From NCBI GenBank assembly GCA_000482145.1, contig AUXH01000019.1:1-64000 (forward strand): DNA of 64,000 nt. Direction: 5' to 3'. The stretch comes from Strigomonas culicis. Its lineage: Eukaryota; Euglenozoa; Kinetoplastea; Trypanosomatida; Trypanosomatidae. Below the pieces are notes generated by a model that had not been told where the DNA came from, did not search any database, and saw nothing but the letters and a program-made list of their open reading frames with translations. Below, in pieces: positions 46,208 to 53,820 of the stretch. Position 1 is the first letter of the stretch. Every line of letters starts with the position of its first letter. The translations under genes were made by a program, and so were the position numbers.

Positions 46208-48475
46208 ATGTTTGCTGTTTCTCTCTCACTTGGCGCCACAAGTGCGTACGTTTCTGTGGCACCGGTTCCCACAACACCTTCACCACAGCCCGCGCCTATT
46301 AGAATTGTGGCGAATGCCGCTGGCCACCGCAACACTGCAGTCGCTGCCGCACTCACGGAGCAGGAGGTGCTATTTGGTGATAACGCCCTGCACTGCTATC
46401 CCCGGCAACCGCAACAAGTGGTTCCGTACTTATTTCTTCACGCAGCGGCGAGTGCGGCTATTGCTGATGCGTCCACTGCTTCCGAATCGAACACATTCCT
46501 GTACGACATTGTAAAGCAGGCTGCGAGTCGCAAGTACAAGGGCCACTGTGCTCTGGAGGAGGAACAGGTCGGTGACACCCATCGCAGCCGTCACGGCTTT
46601 GCGTATGACACGCTTGCGGGTGACGAAACCAAATCGTGCTTTGTTTCTGCGGAGGACCTCTTTATCCAGTTCCTCAATTCCGTCAAGGCGAACTCGATCG
46701 ATGGCGCGTGCAGCCTCAGTGAAGGGCAGGAAGAGCAGAGCGTCTTCTTGACCATTGTGGTGCCTCGCTACGCGTTCCCTAGCGCCTCGTCTCAAATCGA
46801 TACCGAGAGCCGCGAGAGCGCAACCGAATGGATCGTTGAAGCCGTCAAGGCTTCCCAGCTCGGCAAGGTCACTCAACATACGTCCGTCTTGTTCAGTGAC
46901 GAGGGGGCGCTCTTGGCGGTGGATAGTGCCTCACGGGACACCCCCTACTTTTTGATCCCCCCTTGTGGCGCTCCGCAACTCGCACCGCGACCGATACCGC
47001 AGGCTAATGTACTGGTGGTGGACTGGGGATCCCACGCGCTCTCCCTCACCCTGCTGCACACGCGCGGCGGCCTTCTCGTTCAGAGTGAGGGCGCCACCGC
47101 CCCGGCGTACGTGTGCTCGACAGGGAGGGCGTGCCGCGCGCCGGGATCCTTCTTTGCGGCCACGGCGAGCTGTGGCGGCGACGCCATCGACATGGCCCTG
47201 CTGGAGCGCGTGGTCGGTCAATTCATGCTCAAGCAGCGAAAGATGTTTCCCTCCGCTTCCCGGGCGCTCGACGTGCTTCAGGCCCCCAACAGTAAGAACT
47301 TGGTGTCCTGCCAGGGCGCCACACGGGCGAGAGAGATCATGACGGAAGCGATCCCGTCGCGGGCGTTGCGTCGCTTGTGTGTCCTGATGGAGGAGAAGAA
47401 GGTGTCGCTGAACACCCAGCAGGCCTCTGGCGTCACGGTGGAAATGGAGGCGTTCTACGAAGGCATGGATCTCGTGGACAACATGACGTTGGGGCGCAAC
47501 AAGTTTGAGGCCGCGGTCCGCTCCGAGTGGACTTTCATTGCAACATTTGAGGAGGTCTTGAATGAGTTCTGTGCCAAGTACACGGATAGGCTGACGAAGA
47601 ATCCCATTTCCACTGTTATCCTCTCTGGCGGCATGTGCCAGATTGCCGTTCTCGCTCAGGGAATCACCCAGCTGGTGAAGAACAAAGCCGACGTATCATC
47701 GTCCGCGTTGTTTTCACCCACGCTCAACGTGGTGGATGCCTCGGTGGTCGGCAACGGTGTCGGCGCGAGTGAGGTGTCGTGTGTCGGTGGGTGCCTCAAC
47801 AGCTACTTCGTCGCACAGGTGTACCGCCGACACATGGCGCATAAGAAGGTCACACGAGCGTCCATGTCGAAGATCCAGGCGATGCTCCATAAGGAGTTGG
47901 GCGAGACGTGCGAAGCGGCCTGGGAGGCTGTGAGTACCGCCGCGGTCGAGGGTCCGGATTGTGAGGACGGCGTTCCTCTTCCAAGCGTGGAGGCGCTCAG
48001 CCGCAATGTGTTCGTCTACACAGGAAAGGACACTTCAAAGTTGCAGGTATTTCGGTTGCAAGAGGCAGCGCCGCTGCCGTCGGAGGATCTGACCCTTCTC
48101 TTTAGCCAGGACACACCACTTCCTTGTCGTGTGTGGACAAAGGTGGAGGAGGTGGAGCATGCTGCACTCTCCTTTTCTCTTTTTACGGATGCCAACGCTG
48201 GCACTACAACCAACGGCGATAGTATTCCAATGGAGACGGGGTTTATTCGCGTTCGCTCCGTTGTGGAAAAGGAAGTCCGCTTCAACGTCCAGCCGAAAAA
48301 GAAGGAGTCCGCGCTACTGGCTTGCTTCACGGTGACCTACTCCCACCCAGGAGAGGAGTCCAGCGAGCGGTGTGCTATACTGAGCATCCTGTTGGTGGAG
48401 GCTGCCGACGGTGCTGTGCCGAAGACGGTCCTACCGAACATGATACTGGCGAAACACGAGACGGTTCTATGCTAA
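46208..48475 (+). CDS. Divergent Hsp70 (HSPA14/Ssz1-like)
   Basis: 755 aa from ATG 46208. The frame is open 44 codons further upstream, but that part crosses the pyrimidine tract and the family start aligns at MFAVSLSLGATSAYVSV. Similarities to HSPA14: IVANAAGHRNTAVAAALTEQEVLFGDNA, ETKSCFVSAEDL, EAFYEGMDLVDNMTLGRNKFE, and VILSGGMCQIAVLAQGI. The catalytic signatures are degraded: the phosphate-1 Asp is Ser (LSLGAT for IDLGTT), and the second phosphate loop reads DWGSHALSL (D272) instead of DLGGGTFDV. Such atypical Hsp70s work on the ribosome with Hsp40 partners (RAC) without strong ATP turnover; that role is inferred. The C-terminal part (from about 630) corresponds to a beta substrate-binding-like domain. 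Longer than HSPA14 (509 aa). Confidence 0.82.
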   Translation: MFAVSLSLGATSAYVSVAPVPTTPSPQPAPIRIVANAAGHRNTAVAAALTEQEVLFGDNALHCYPRQPQQVVPYLFLHAAASAAIADASTASESNTFLYDIVKQAASRKYKGHCALEEEQVGDTHRSRHGFAYDTLAGDETKSCFVSAEDLFIQFLNSVKANSIDGACSLSEGQEEQSVFLTIVVPRYAFPSASSQIDTESRESATEWIVEAVKASQLGKVTQHTSVLFSDEGALLAVDSASRDTPYFLIPPCGAPQLAPRPIPQANVLVVDWGSHALSLTLLHTRGGLLVQSEGATAPAYVCSTGRACRAPGSFFAATASCGGDAIDMALLERVVGQFMLKQRKMFPSASRALDVLQAPNSKNLVSCQGATRAREIMTEAIPSRALRRLCVLMEEKKVSLNTQQASGVTVEMEAFYEGMDLVDNMTLGRNKFEAAVRSEWTFIATFEEVLNEFCAKYTDRLTKNPISTVILSGGMCQIAVLAQGITQLVKNKADVSSSALFSPTLNVVDASVVGNGVGASEVSCVGGCLNSYFVAQVYRRHMAHKKVTRASMSKIQAMLHKELGETCEAAWEAVSTAAVEGPDCEDGVPLPSVEALSRNVFVYTGKDTSKLQVFRLQEAAPLPSEDLTLLFSQDTPLPCRVWTKVEEVEHAALSFSLFTDANAGTTTNGDSIPMETGFIRVRSVVEKEVRFNVQPKKKESALLACFTVTYSHPGEESSERCAILSILLVEAADGAVPKTVLPNMILAKHETVLC

Positions 48476-48892
48476 CTGGTCTTTCTTTGTGGTGGGGCGT
48501 GAGAGACCCTAGTCTCAACAGTGTGTGGGTGTATGGGTGCCCAGGCATTTCACCCCCCCCCTTCCCCTTTCCCCCTTAAAGAAACCAAGGTAACGTGAAC
48601 GTTAATAAAGAACATAATATATTTTAATGGCGATAGTACTACTAAATAATTATTTAACAAGTTAACTTGCCTCTCGGAATAATAATAACTAAACAAATCT
48701 GTACTGGTATTGGCCAATTATAGTCTTGCGGTCAGAGAGATTCCGTGTACTTTTTTTTTGGTGACTGGATGATGCAGTGGTTACTAATTCTCCTTCTTCG
48801 CTCTTGTCTCATTTTTTTTTCAATGCTAGTAGCTTCATTACTATTATTACTATTAGTATTGTTTTCTTGCACACCATTAGCAACATAACGGG
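48476..48892 (+). promoter_or_regulatory. Spacer with SL acceptor for the 48893 gene
   Basis: A C run (48551-48580 region), AT-rich 3' UTR, then the tract 48790-48821 and AG 48828-48829; 5' UTR about 63 nt. No gene seen. Confidence 0.6.
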
Positions 48893-49225
48893 ATGTCTTC
48901 TGAAAACAGCACGAACTTCGCGAAGGAGGCGGCTCGCAGTGCAGCAAACTACGTTAGCCCTCCCAAGAAAAACCCCTATTTGGCCGCATTCTCAAAGTTC
49001 TACAGCACAAAGATTCCGATGGGCGTGCGGGAGTTCGTCTTTACGGGTCCTCTGCTTATTATCACATTTGCTGTCGCTTATTTCATTCCCGTATTAGTGC
49101 CAATTGAGAAGTTCACGCAAGGACTGGAGCCCCACACGCAGGACATGCGTGAATACACACTAGAGCCGATCTATGGTGAAAAGGGGGAGCTAAAGGGATA
49201 TCGTCACATCAATAAAAAACACTAA
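48893..49225 (+). CDS. Small single-pass membrane protein
   Basis: 110 aa from ATG 48893. Not recognised. The N-terminal 40 residues are hydrophilic with a Lys/Pro patch (SPPKKNPYLAAF). One transmembrane helix lies at about 51-70 (GPLLIITFAVAYFIPVLV). The C-terminal 40 residues are charged, ending in KKH. Size and layout would suit a small subunit of an inner mitochondrial membrane complex, but this is only a possibility. Coding is supported by a clean acceptor, an ATG and an ordinary composition compared with the surrounding T-rich spacer. Confidence 0.75.
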   Translation: MSSENSTNFAKEAARSAANYVSPPKKNPYLAAFSKFYSTKIPMGVREFVFTGPLLIITFAVAYFIPVLVPIEKFTQGLEPHTQDMREYTLEPIYGEKGELKGYRHINKKH

Positions 49226-49371
49226 ATACATGCATCAAAAGACCACGTTACTTTTACTATAATACTTTTTTATTCCCTTGTATACACTCACCTTTTCTAT
49301 CTTGTTTGACATAACCGGTGTGAAAAAAAAAGTACACACATTTGATAAGCAGGATGAACGCAATGTTGCTG

Positions 49372-49391
49372 TCTCTCTCTCTCTCTCTCTC
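49372..49391. repeat. (TC)10, left arm of an inverted repeat
   Basis: Perfect dinucleotide run; reverse complement of the GA run at 49496-49518. Confidence 0.9.
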
Positions 49392-49495
49392 CTTTCTTTT
49401 CTACTGTTATTCTTTTCCTTGAACGTGTTACTTAGTACCAGTGATAGTAAGTTAGTAGGGCTTTGCGTAACGCACTGTTGTTTTAACCGCAACCC

Positions 49496-49518
49496 AGAGA
49501 GAGAGAGAGAGAGAGAGA
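49496..49518. repeat. (AG)n, right arm of an inverted repeat
   Basis: Perfect 23-nt alternating purine run in the 5' UTR of U2A'; can pair with 49372-49391 over 20 bp. Confidence 0.9.
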
Positions 49519-49556
49519 AATAGAAAAGGACACCACATTTACCCCATTCGTGTGTC

Positions 49557-50453
49557 ATGCGTCTGACAGTGGACCACATAAGGCGTGCGCCCCAGTTCGT
49601 CAACACGTTGCAGCAGCGCGAGGTGGACCTGCGCGGCCTGCGAATATCCTCACTGGATGAAAACGCCCTTCTCTGTTTGTATGACGGGTTTGATGTGATT
49701 AACCTGACGTCCAACGCACTCACGGCGTTGGAGTACTTTCCCCAGAAGAACGTGGATCGTGGCACAGATACAACAATGAGGCGGGTTGTCACCCTCATTG
49801 TGCATAGGAACCAGATTCAGAAGGTCAGCGTTCCATCGTGCGTGCTTGCGCTACCGAATGTGGAACACTTCTTAGCGGACGATAACAACTTGAAGACACT
49901 TACTGATATCCTCTTTTTACGATTTTGGAAACAGCTACAAATCGTTTCGCTAGAACTCAATCCCGTTTGGACGCAAAATATGGAGGGTTACGAGGAGTCC
50001 AAACTGCGGGCGCTGCTCGTGTTCCTGTGCCCCAAGTTAAAGCTGATTAACTACCAACGCGTGACGCAGAAGGATCGTGACGCTGCGGCATCCTTTAAAG
50101 AGGAGTTCAAGTTGTTGGTCTCTGCATCCGGAAGTGCGAGTGCGGGTGACACCTCGCAGCGCAAGACCCGAAAGCGGGGGAGAGAGAACAGAGCTGGGGC
50201 AACCGGTGGCGCGGAGGGTGCTTTAGCGGGTGCCACGGATGGACAGACTGCGTTGGCCACCGCTGGCGCGCCGAGCGCAGAGGACGGTGGCGCTGACCGT
50301 GCGGACGACTTGCGTGTCCGCTTAGAACGGCTAGAGCAGCAGATGGAGAACCCTGATGTCACTCCACAGGAGCTTGCCGCACTGGAGGAGGAGATGCATC
50401 AAGTGATTGGGGCTATTTCTCGCAGTCAAAAGAAGAAGTCGAAGTCGTCGTGA
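49557..50453 (+). CDS. SNRPA1: U2 snRNP protein A'
   Basis: 298 aa from ATG 49557. U2A' is an LRR protein of the U2 snRNP that binds U2 snRNA stem-loop IV with U2B''; in trypanosomatids U2 is needed for SL trans-splicing of every mRNA. Matches: MRLTVDHIRRAPQFVNTLQQREVDLRGLRI aligns with the family start (VKLTAELIEQAAQYTN..RELDLRG), followed by DGFDVINLTSNALTALEYFP, LALPNVEHFLADDNNL, VSLELNPVW, and LINYQRVTQKDRDAA matching the family VKLKER region. LRRs occupy about 1-165. The last 110 residues are Ala/Gly/Arg-rich with a short terminal coiled coil and Lys-rich end. The upstream spacer has an unusual inverted repeat around the acceptor. Confidence 0.9.
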   Translation: MRLTVDHIRRAPQFVNTLQQREVDLRGLRISSLDENALLCLYDGFDVINLTSNALTALEYFPQKNVDRGTDTTMRRVVTLIVHRNQIQKVSVPSCVLALPNVEHFLADDNNLKTLTDILFLRFWKQLQIVSLELNPVWTQNMEGYEESKLRALLVFLCPKLKLINYQRVTQKDRDAAASFKEEFKLLVSASGSASAGDTSQRKTRKRGRENRAGATGGAEGALAGATDGQTALATAGAPSAEDGGADRADDLRVRLERLEQQMENPDVTPQELAALEEEMHQVIGAISRSQKKKSKSS

Positions 50454-50816
50454 CGCCGCGGAAAGAAGGTGGTGATGTGCGACGTCGTAATAATACTAAT
50501 ATATATATATATATATATACATCTACATGCATATAAAGTGTAAAACAATATCTGAACATACACGCGTGTCTTGCGTTGATGGTATGTGTAGAATCATCCT
50601 TCCTCTTTGTATCTGTTTGAAATTCCACACACTTTCTATCTTGCCGTTGCTCGCTGCTGATATTTATGTATCTTTTTTCTTCTTTCCATAACTTCTCCTT
50701 TTTTATTATTGTAATTGATATATTATTATTACTTGCTATCCAGGTAGTAGTTACTGAACTTCTTTTGTGACGAACTGCGACAAGAATAATTCTAACGAAC
50801 GTGTCACTGCTCAAAC
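50454..50816 (+). promoter_or_regulatory. Spacer with SL acceptor for the 50817 gene
   Basis: A TA microsatellite (50499-50519) lies in the 3' UTR. The tract at about 50668-50704 and following T/A-rich sequence lead to AG 50742-50743; 5' UTR about 73 nt. No gene seen. Confidence 0.5.
50499..50519. repeat. (AT)n microsatellite
   Basis: Alternating AT in the 3' UTR of U2A'. Confidence 0.8.
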
Positions 50817-51077
50817 ATGTTCTGCCGTTGTACTCGTCGTCTGTGCCCAGCAACAGCGTCGACGTTTTCATTTTCGAAAAGGTTCGAGGAACTGAAGCAC
50901 AGCTCCTCCAGTCCTCTCAATGGGCCCGAATATAGTTTCATGAGGGACCGTTTGTCAGACTACAGTGCGCTGCAGAAGGCGTATGCCGTCAAGCAGACAG
51001 AAGTGGAGCGCGCACGAAAGGCAGCCCAGATGTGTGGCCTCGAGTTTACCGGTAAAATGCCTCGGAAGAATGTCTAA
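50817..51077 (+). CDS. Small hypothetical protein, possibly mitochondrial
   Basis: 86 aa from ATG 50817. Not recognised. The first 20 residues contain several Arg, Cys and Ser/Thr and no acidic residue (MFCRCTRRLCPATAST), which fits a mitochondrial presequence. The remainder is hydrophilic and helical (ALQKAYAVKQTEVERARKAAQ) with a basic end (GKMPRKNV). It is short, so coding status rests on composition, the preceding acceptor at 50742-50743 and the flanking processing signals. Confidence 0.6.
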   Translation: MFCRCTRRLCPATASTFSFSKRFEELKHSSSSPLNGPEYSFMRDRLSDYSALQKAYAVKQTEVERARKAAQMCGLEFTGKMPRKNV

Positions 51078-51397
51078 TTATTGTTATTGTTGTTATCAAC
51101 GTGCTCTTTTCTTTTACGTTCTTGTAGTTGTTACTTTTTAATAGTTCCACTTCGTATTCTACAGTGAACAGATAAGTGCGGAGTAATCCTTAAATAATTC
51201 TTTACACACAGTAGTTCACAAGTACACGATCATACCGCCGATGCTTTCTTCTTCGTCACGTGCTTAGCTTTTCGTCTTGCGTCGTGTACTTTCCTCTCGT
51301 TCTCTCCGTCCTTTTTTTTTTTCACGTGACCACACAATGTACATGCAACTCGTTCTGTCCCGTTTTCTCGCCTTTCGGTTTGCTTCAAATACAATAG
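51078..51397 (+). promoter_or_regulatory. Spacer with SL acceptor for the 51398 gene
   Basis: Pyrimidine tracts at about 51285-51323 and 51358-51380. AG 51396-51397 abuts the ATG at 51398. No gene seen. Confidence 0.6.
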
Positions 51398-53326
51398 ATG
51401 GACAAGAAAAAGATTAAATCAACGACGTCCTTCCAGGACCAGGCGAAGTTATCCGTTGGCATCATTAATGACCCCCTTTTTCTCCCGGAAGTACCCTCCT
51501 TTTTGCCTTCACTAAGCTCTATAAAAACTGGCCCACACTGTACATCCTTTGAAAGGGATGTTCTTTATGAACAAGAGCGCATTCATGCCGGCCTCCTGAG
51601 CCGGCCCGCGGATGATGGACACGCAGAAGCGACGGAAACTACCGTGCGCTGTGACTCGCTTGCGCGGGCGTGGGTGACGATGAAGAACGCACCGTGCGTG
51701 GCATATGAGAGCCTTCTCCTCGGTGACCGAGGCCGCCACGTGGATCCGGCCACCATAGTGAAGACGAGAGGTAACGCGCAGGACTATGAGGCATTGTTTG
51801 AGATGGGCGACGTCTTTACTCGTGAGACGGAGCAGATGTGTGCGGCGGAAGCTTTCTGTGAGGCACTTGCACTTGAGATTGTCAACCAGGGTGCCAATCT
51901 TTACGCGGCGCGCTGCCTCGATGCGGTCAAAGAGGGGTACACAGCGCTGTCCGTATGGGAGGAGGTGCGAGGGGAGGTGGCCCGCGCCTTCCTTCCCTTT
52001 GACACGAGTGACACCACCAGCGACGATGTCGTGCAGAAGTCACTGCCGCACGGTGCAGATAACGCACAGCTCTTCGGTATTGCGCTCTCCGACATCCTGG
52101 TCGATTTCTCGGATCACCTGCGTGCCTCTAAGCATAAGGAAAAGAGCAAGGCGTATGTCCCCACCGCCGGAGCTCCGCCCCCAGGCGTGCAGATGGACGA
52201 GTACAGTCGCCACATTATGCGTTTGGAGGATACCAAGACCCTCGAAGGCGATGGCGCGCCTCTTCTATTGGCCAAGTCACGAAAACCGCTGCGCACGGCG
52301 TCGCCGAGGAGAGAGAAGAGTTTGGGTACAGTGACCGTGTCTGTCACCGAGGCGAAATCGGCAGAGGAGCTGTCCGCTCTGCAGAAGACGTCGTCACAAG
52401 CGGCCCTTACACAGCGCAGTGCCAAGTCAACGACACGCAAGAAAGTGGCGTCCACCAACGCAGAACCCACGTCGTTGAGTAACACCCTCGGCCCTGACGG
52501 TGACTCTGCTAACCCCAATAACGACGACCTCACGACCGCGCTGAAGCAACTGCCTCCTGGTTATTTTGCGTCGTCGTACCCCATACGGAAGGGCTCGATT
52601 ACGGCGCAGTCAAATTCGCTGACGTTCTCCGCAAAGATCCAGTCAACGCGTGGTGATTCTCAAAGTAGATCTGGCCCTGCTGGGCTGACAGCAGCTGCGC
52701 TGAAGAAGGGGACCTTGGTCGTGGATATCGAGGGCAATCAGGCACTTACAAGCAAGGGCATCAAGAGTAAGGTGTCGAAGGGACACCCCGGCGATCGGGG
52801 GGACCAGGGCGTCTCTTACAAGATTGTGAATAGCGAGGAAAGCGCATTGCCCGTTCCGGCCGCGCCGGAGGCGCCACCCAGCCGTGATTCGAACGTGGCT
52901 CAGAAGAGGGGCGCCAAACTTGGAACGAGCACATACATCGACAAGAACAAACAGGAGAAGTTGCGAGAGCTAATTCGACAGAGAGAGTACGAAGAAGCCT
53001 TTATTCAGCCGTCTACGAAGGAGAGTTCGGACATGTGTGTGGAAGTGACACCTGTCCCTGGCGTTTCTGTGTCGCAGTCGGCCAGCGTGGGGAAAAAAAC
53101 CCAACGTGGCTCCTCTACGAAGCGAAACAAGGCCGTGAAGGATGGCGGTGAATTTGTCGTGACCGCCAAGGGAGGTTCTGCATCAGGCGCAACGTTGAAG
53201 GACATCGGTCGACTGAACAACGTTGCGCCTACTGCGGCGACTAAGGGGCCTAGTGTACCCAATAATAATGATATGCAGTCGGATTCTATTACTGGGCATC
53301 TGCCCTCCGTGTTACCCTCGAGATAA
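51398..53326 (+). CDS. Hypothetical protein, largely disordered C-terminal half
   Basis: 642 aa from ATG 51398, directly after AG. Not recognised. The N-terminal about 260 residues look folded (contains QDYEALFEMGDVFTRETEQ, EAFCEALALEIVNQGANLYAARCLD and LFGIALSDILVDFSDHLRA) and are mostly helical. The rest is rich in Ser, Thr, Lys and Ala and probably disordered, with one short helical segment (KNKQEKLRELIRQREYEEA, about 515-533). No membrane segment or signal peptide is seen. Frame, composition and processing signals support a real gene. Confidence 0.82.
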   Translation: MDKKKIKSTTSFQDQAKLSVGIINDPLFLPEVPSFLPSLSSIKTGPHCTSFERDVLYEQERIHAGLLSRPADDGHAEATETTVRCDSLARAWVTMKNAPCVAYESLLLGDRGRHVDPATIVKTRGNAQDYEALFEMGDVFTRETEQMCAAEAFCEALALEIVNQGANLYAARCLDAVKEGYTALSVWEEVRGEVARAFLPFDTSDTTSDDVVQKSLPHGADNAQLFGIALSDILVDFSDHLRASKHKEKSKAYVPTAGAPPPGVQMDEYSRHIMRLEDTKTLEGDGAPLLLAKSRKPLRTASPRREKSLGTVTVSVTEAKSAEELSALQKTSSQAALTQRSAKSTTRKKVASTNAEPTSLSNTLGPDGDSANPNNDDLTTALKQLPPGYFASSYPIRKGSITAQSNSLTFSAKIQSTRGDSQSRSGPAGLTAAALKKGTLVVDIEGNQALTSKGIKSKVSKGHPGDRGDQGVSYKIVNSEESALPVPAAPEAPPSRDSNVAQKRGAKLGTSTYIDKNKQEKLRELIRQREYEEAFIQPSTKESSDMCVEVTPVPGVSVSQSASVGKKTQRGSSTKRNKAVKDGGEFVVTAKGGSASGATLKDIGRLNNVAPTAATKGPSVPNNNDMQSDSITGHLPSVLPSR

Positions 53327-53820
53327 TCCATGACAAAGTGTTATTTTACTATAACCCGGCTTGTACATAGTGTATTTTCTCCACACCACACACCCCGTAA
53401 ATGTAAATACGTGTATATGACAAGGCTAACATGTGTTGCAATGAGTTAAAGAAAAAGAAAAGAAACGAAAAAAAAAAGGAAAGATAATTAATACAAGAGC
53501 CGTACCACAAGGTCAAACGCAACTTCGGACTACAAAGAAGTCACTGTCGTATTGGACCTTGCTTTGTTTACTGTGTTTTTACTCTTGCTCGTCTCCTCTC
53601 GTTGTATGTATACACATCATCTGTTACCGCACATGTAATAAAATGTATGTTTTAATATATATATATATATATAATATGGATATCTGCATGGATGTTCTCA
53701 TGGTGAATTCTATTGAAATTATCTTGCACACTGGTTTCTGTTCTCTTTTCTACGTGCGTCTAATCCCTCCTTTCTGTGTCTACTAGGTAAGAGGAAGACA
53801 ACGTGTTTCACAGCTTAAAC
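53327..53820 (+). promoter_or_regulatory. Spacer with SL acceptor for UTP14
   Basis: AT-rich 3' UTR, a TA microsatellite (53655-53673), and a pyrimidine-rich tract (about 53729-53780) ending at AG 53785-53786; 5' UTR about 34 nt. No gene seen. Confidence 0.6.
53655..53673. repeat. (AT)n microsatellite
   Basis: Alternating AT in the spacer before UTP14. Confidence 0.8.

Larger units (their letters stand above)
49226..49556 (+). promoter_or_regulatory. Spacer with paired TC/GA repeats and SL acceptor for U2A'
   Basis: A perfect (TC)10 at 49372-49391 begins the pyrimidine tract; AG 49434-49435 is the likely acceptor (5' UTR about 121 nt). A (GA)n run at 49496-49518 lies in the 5' UTR and is the reverse complement of the TC run, so the transcript can form a 20-bp stem with the acceptor in its loop. 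Confidence 0.65.
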
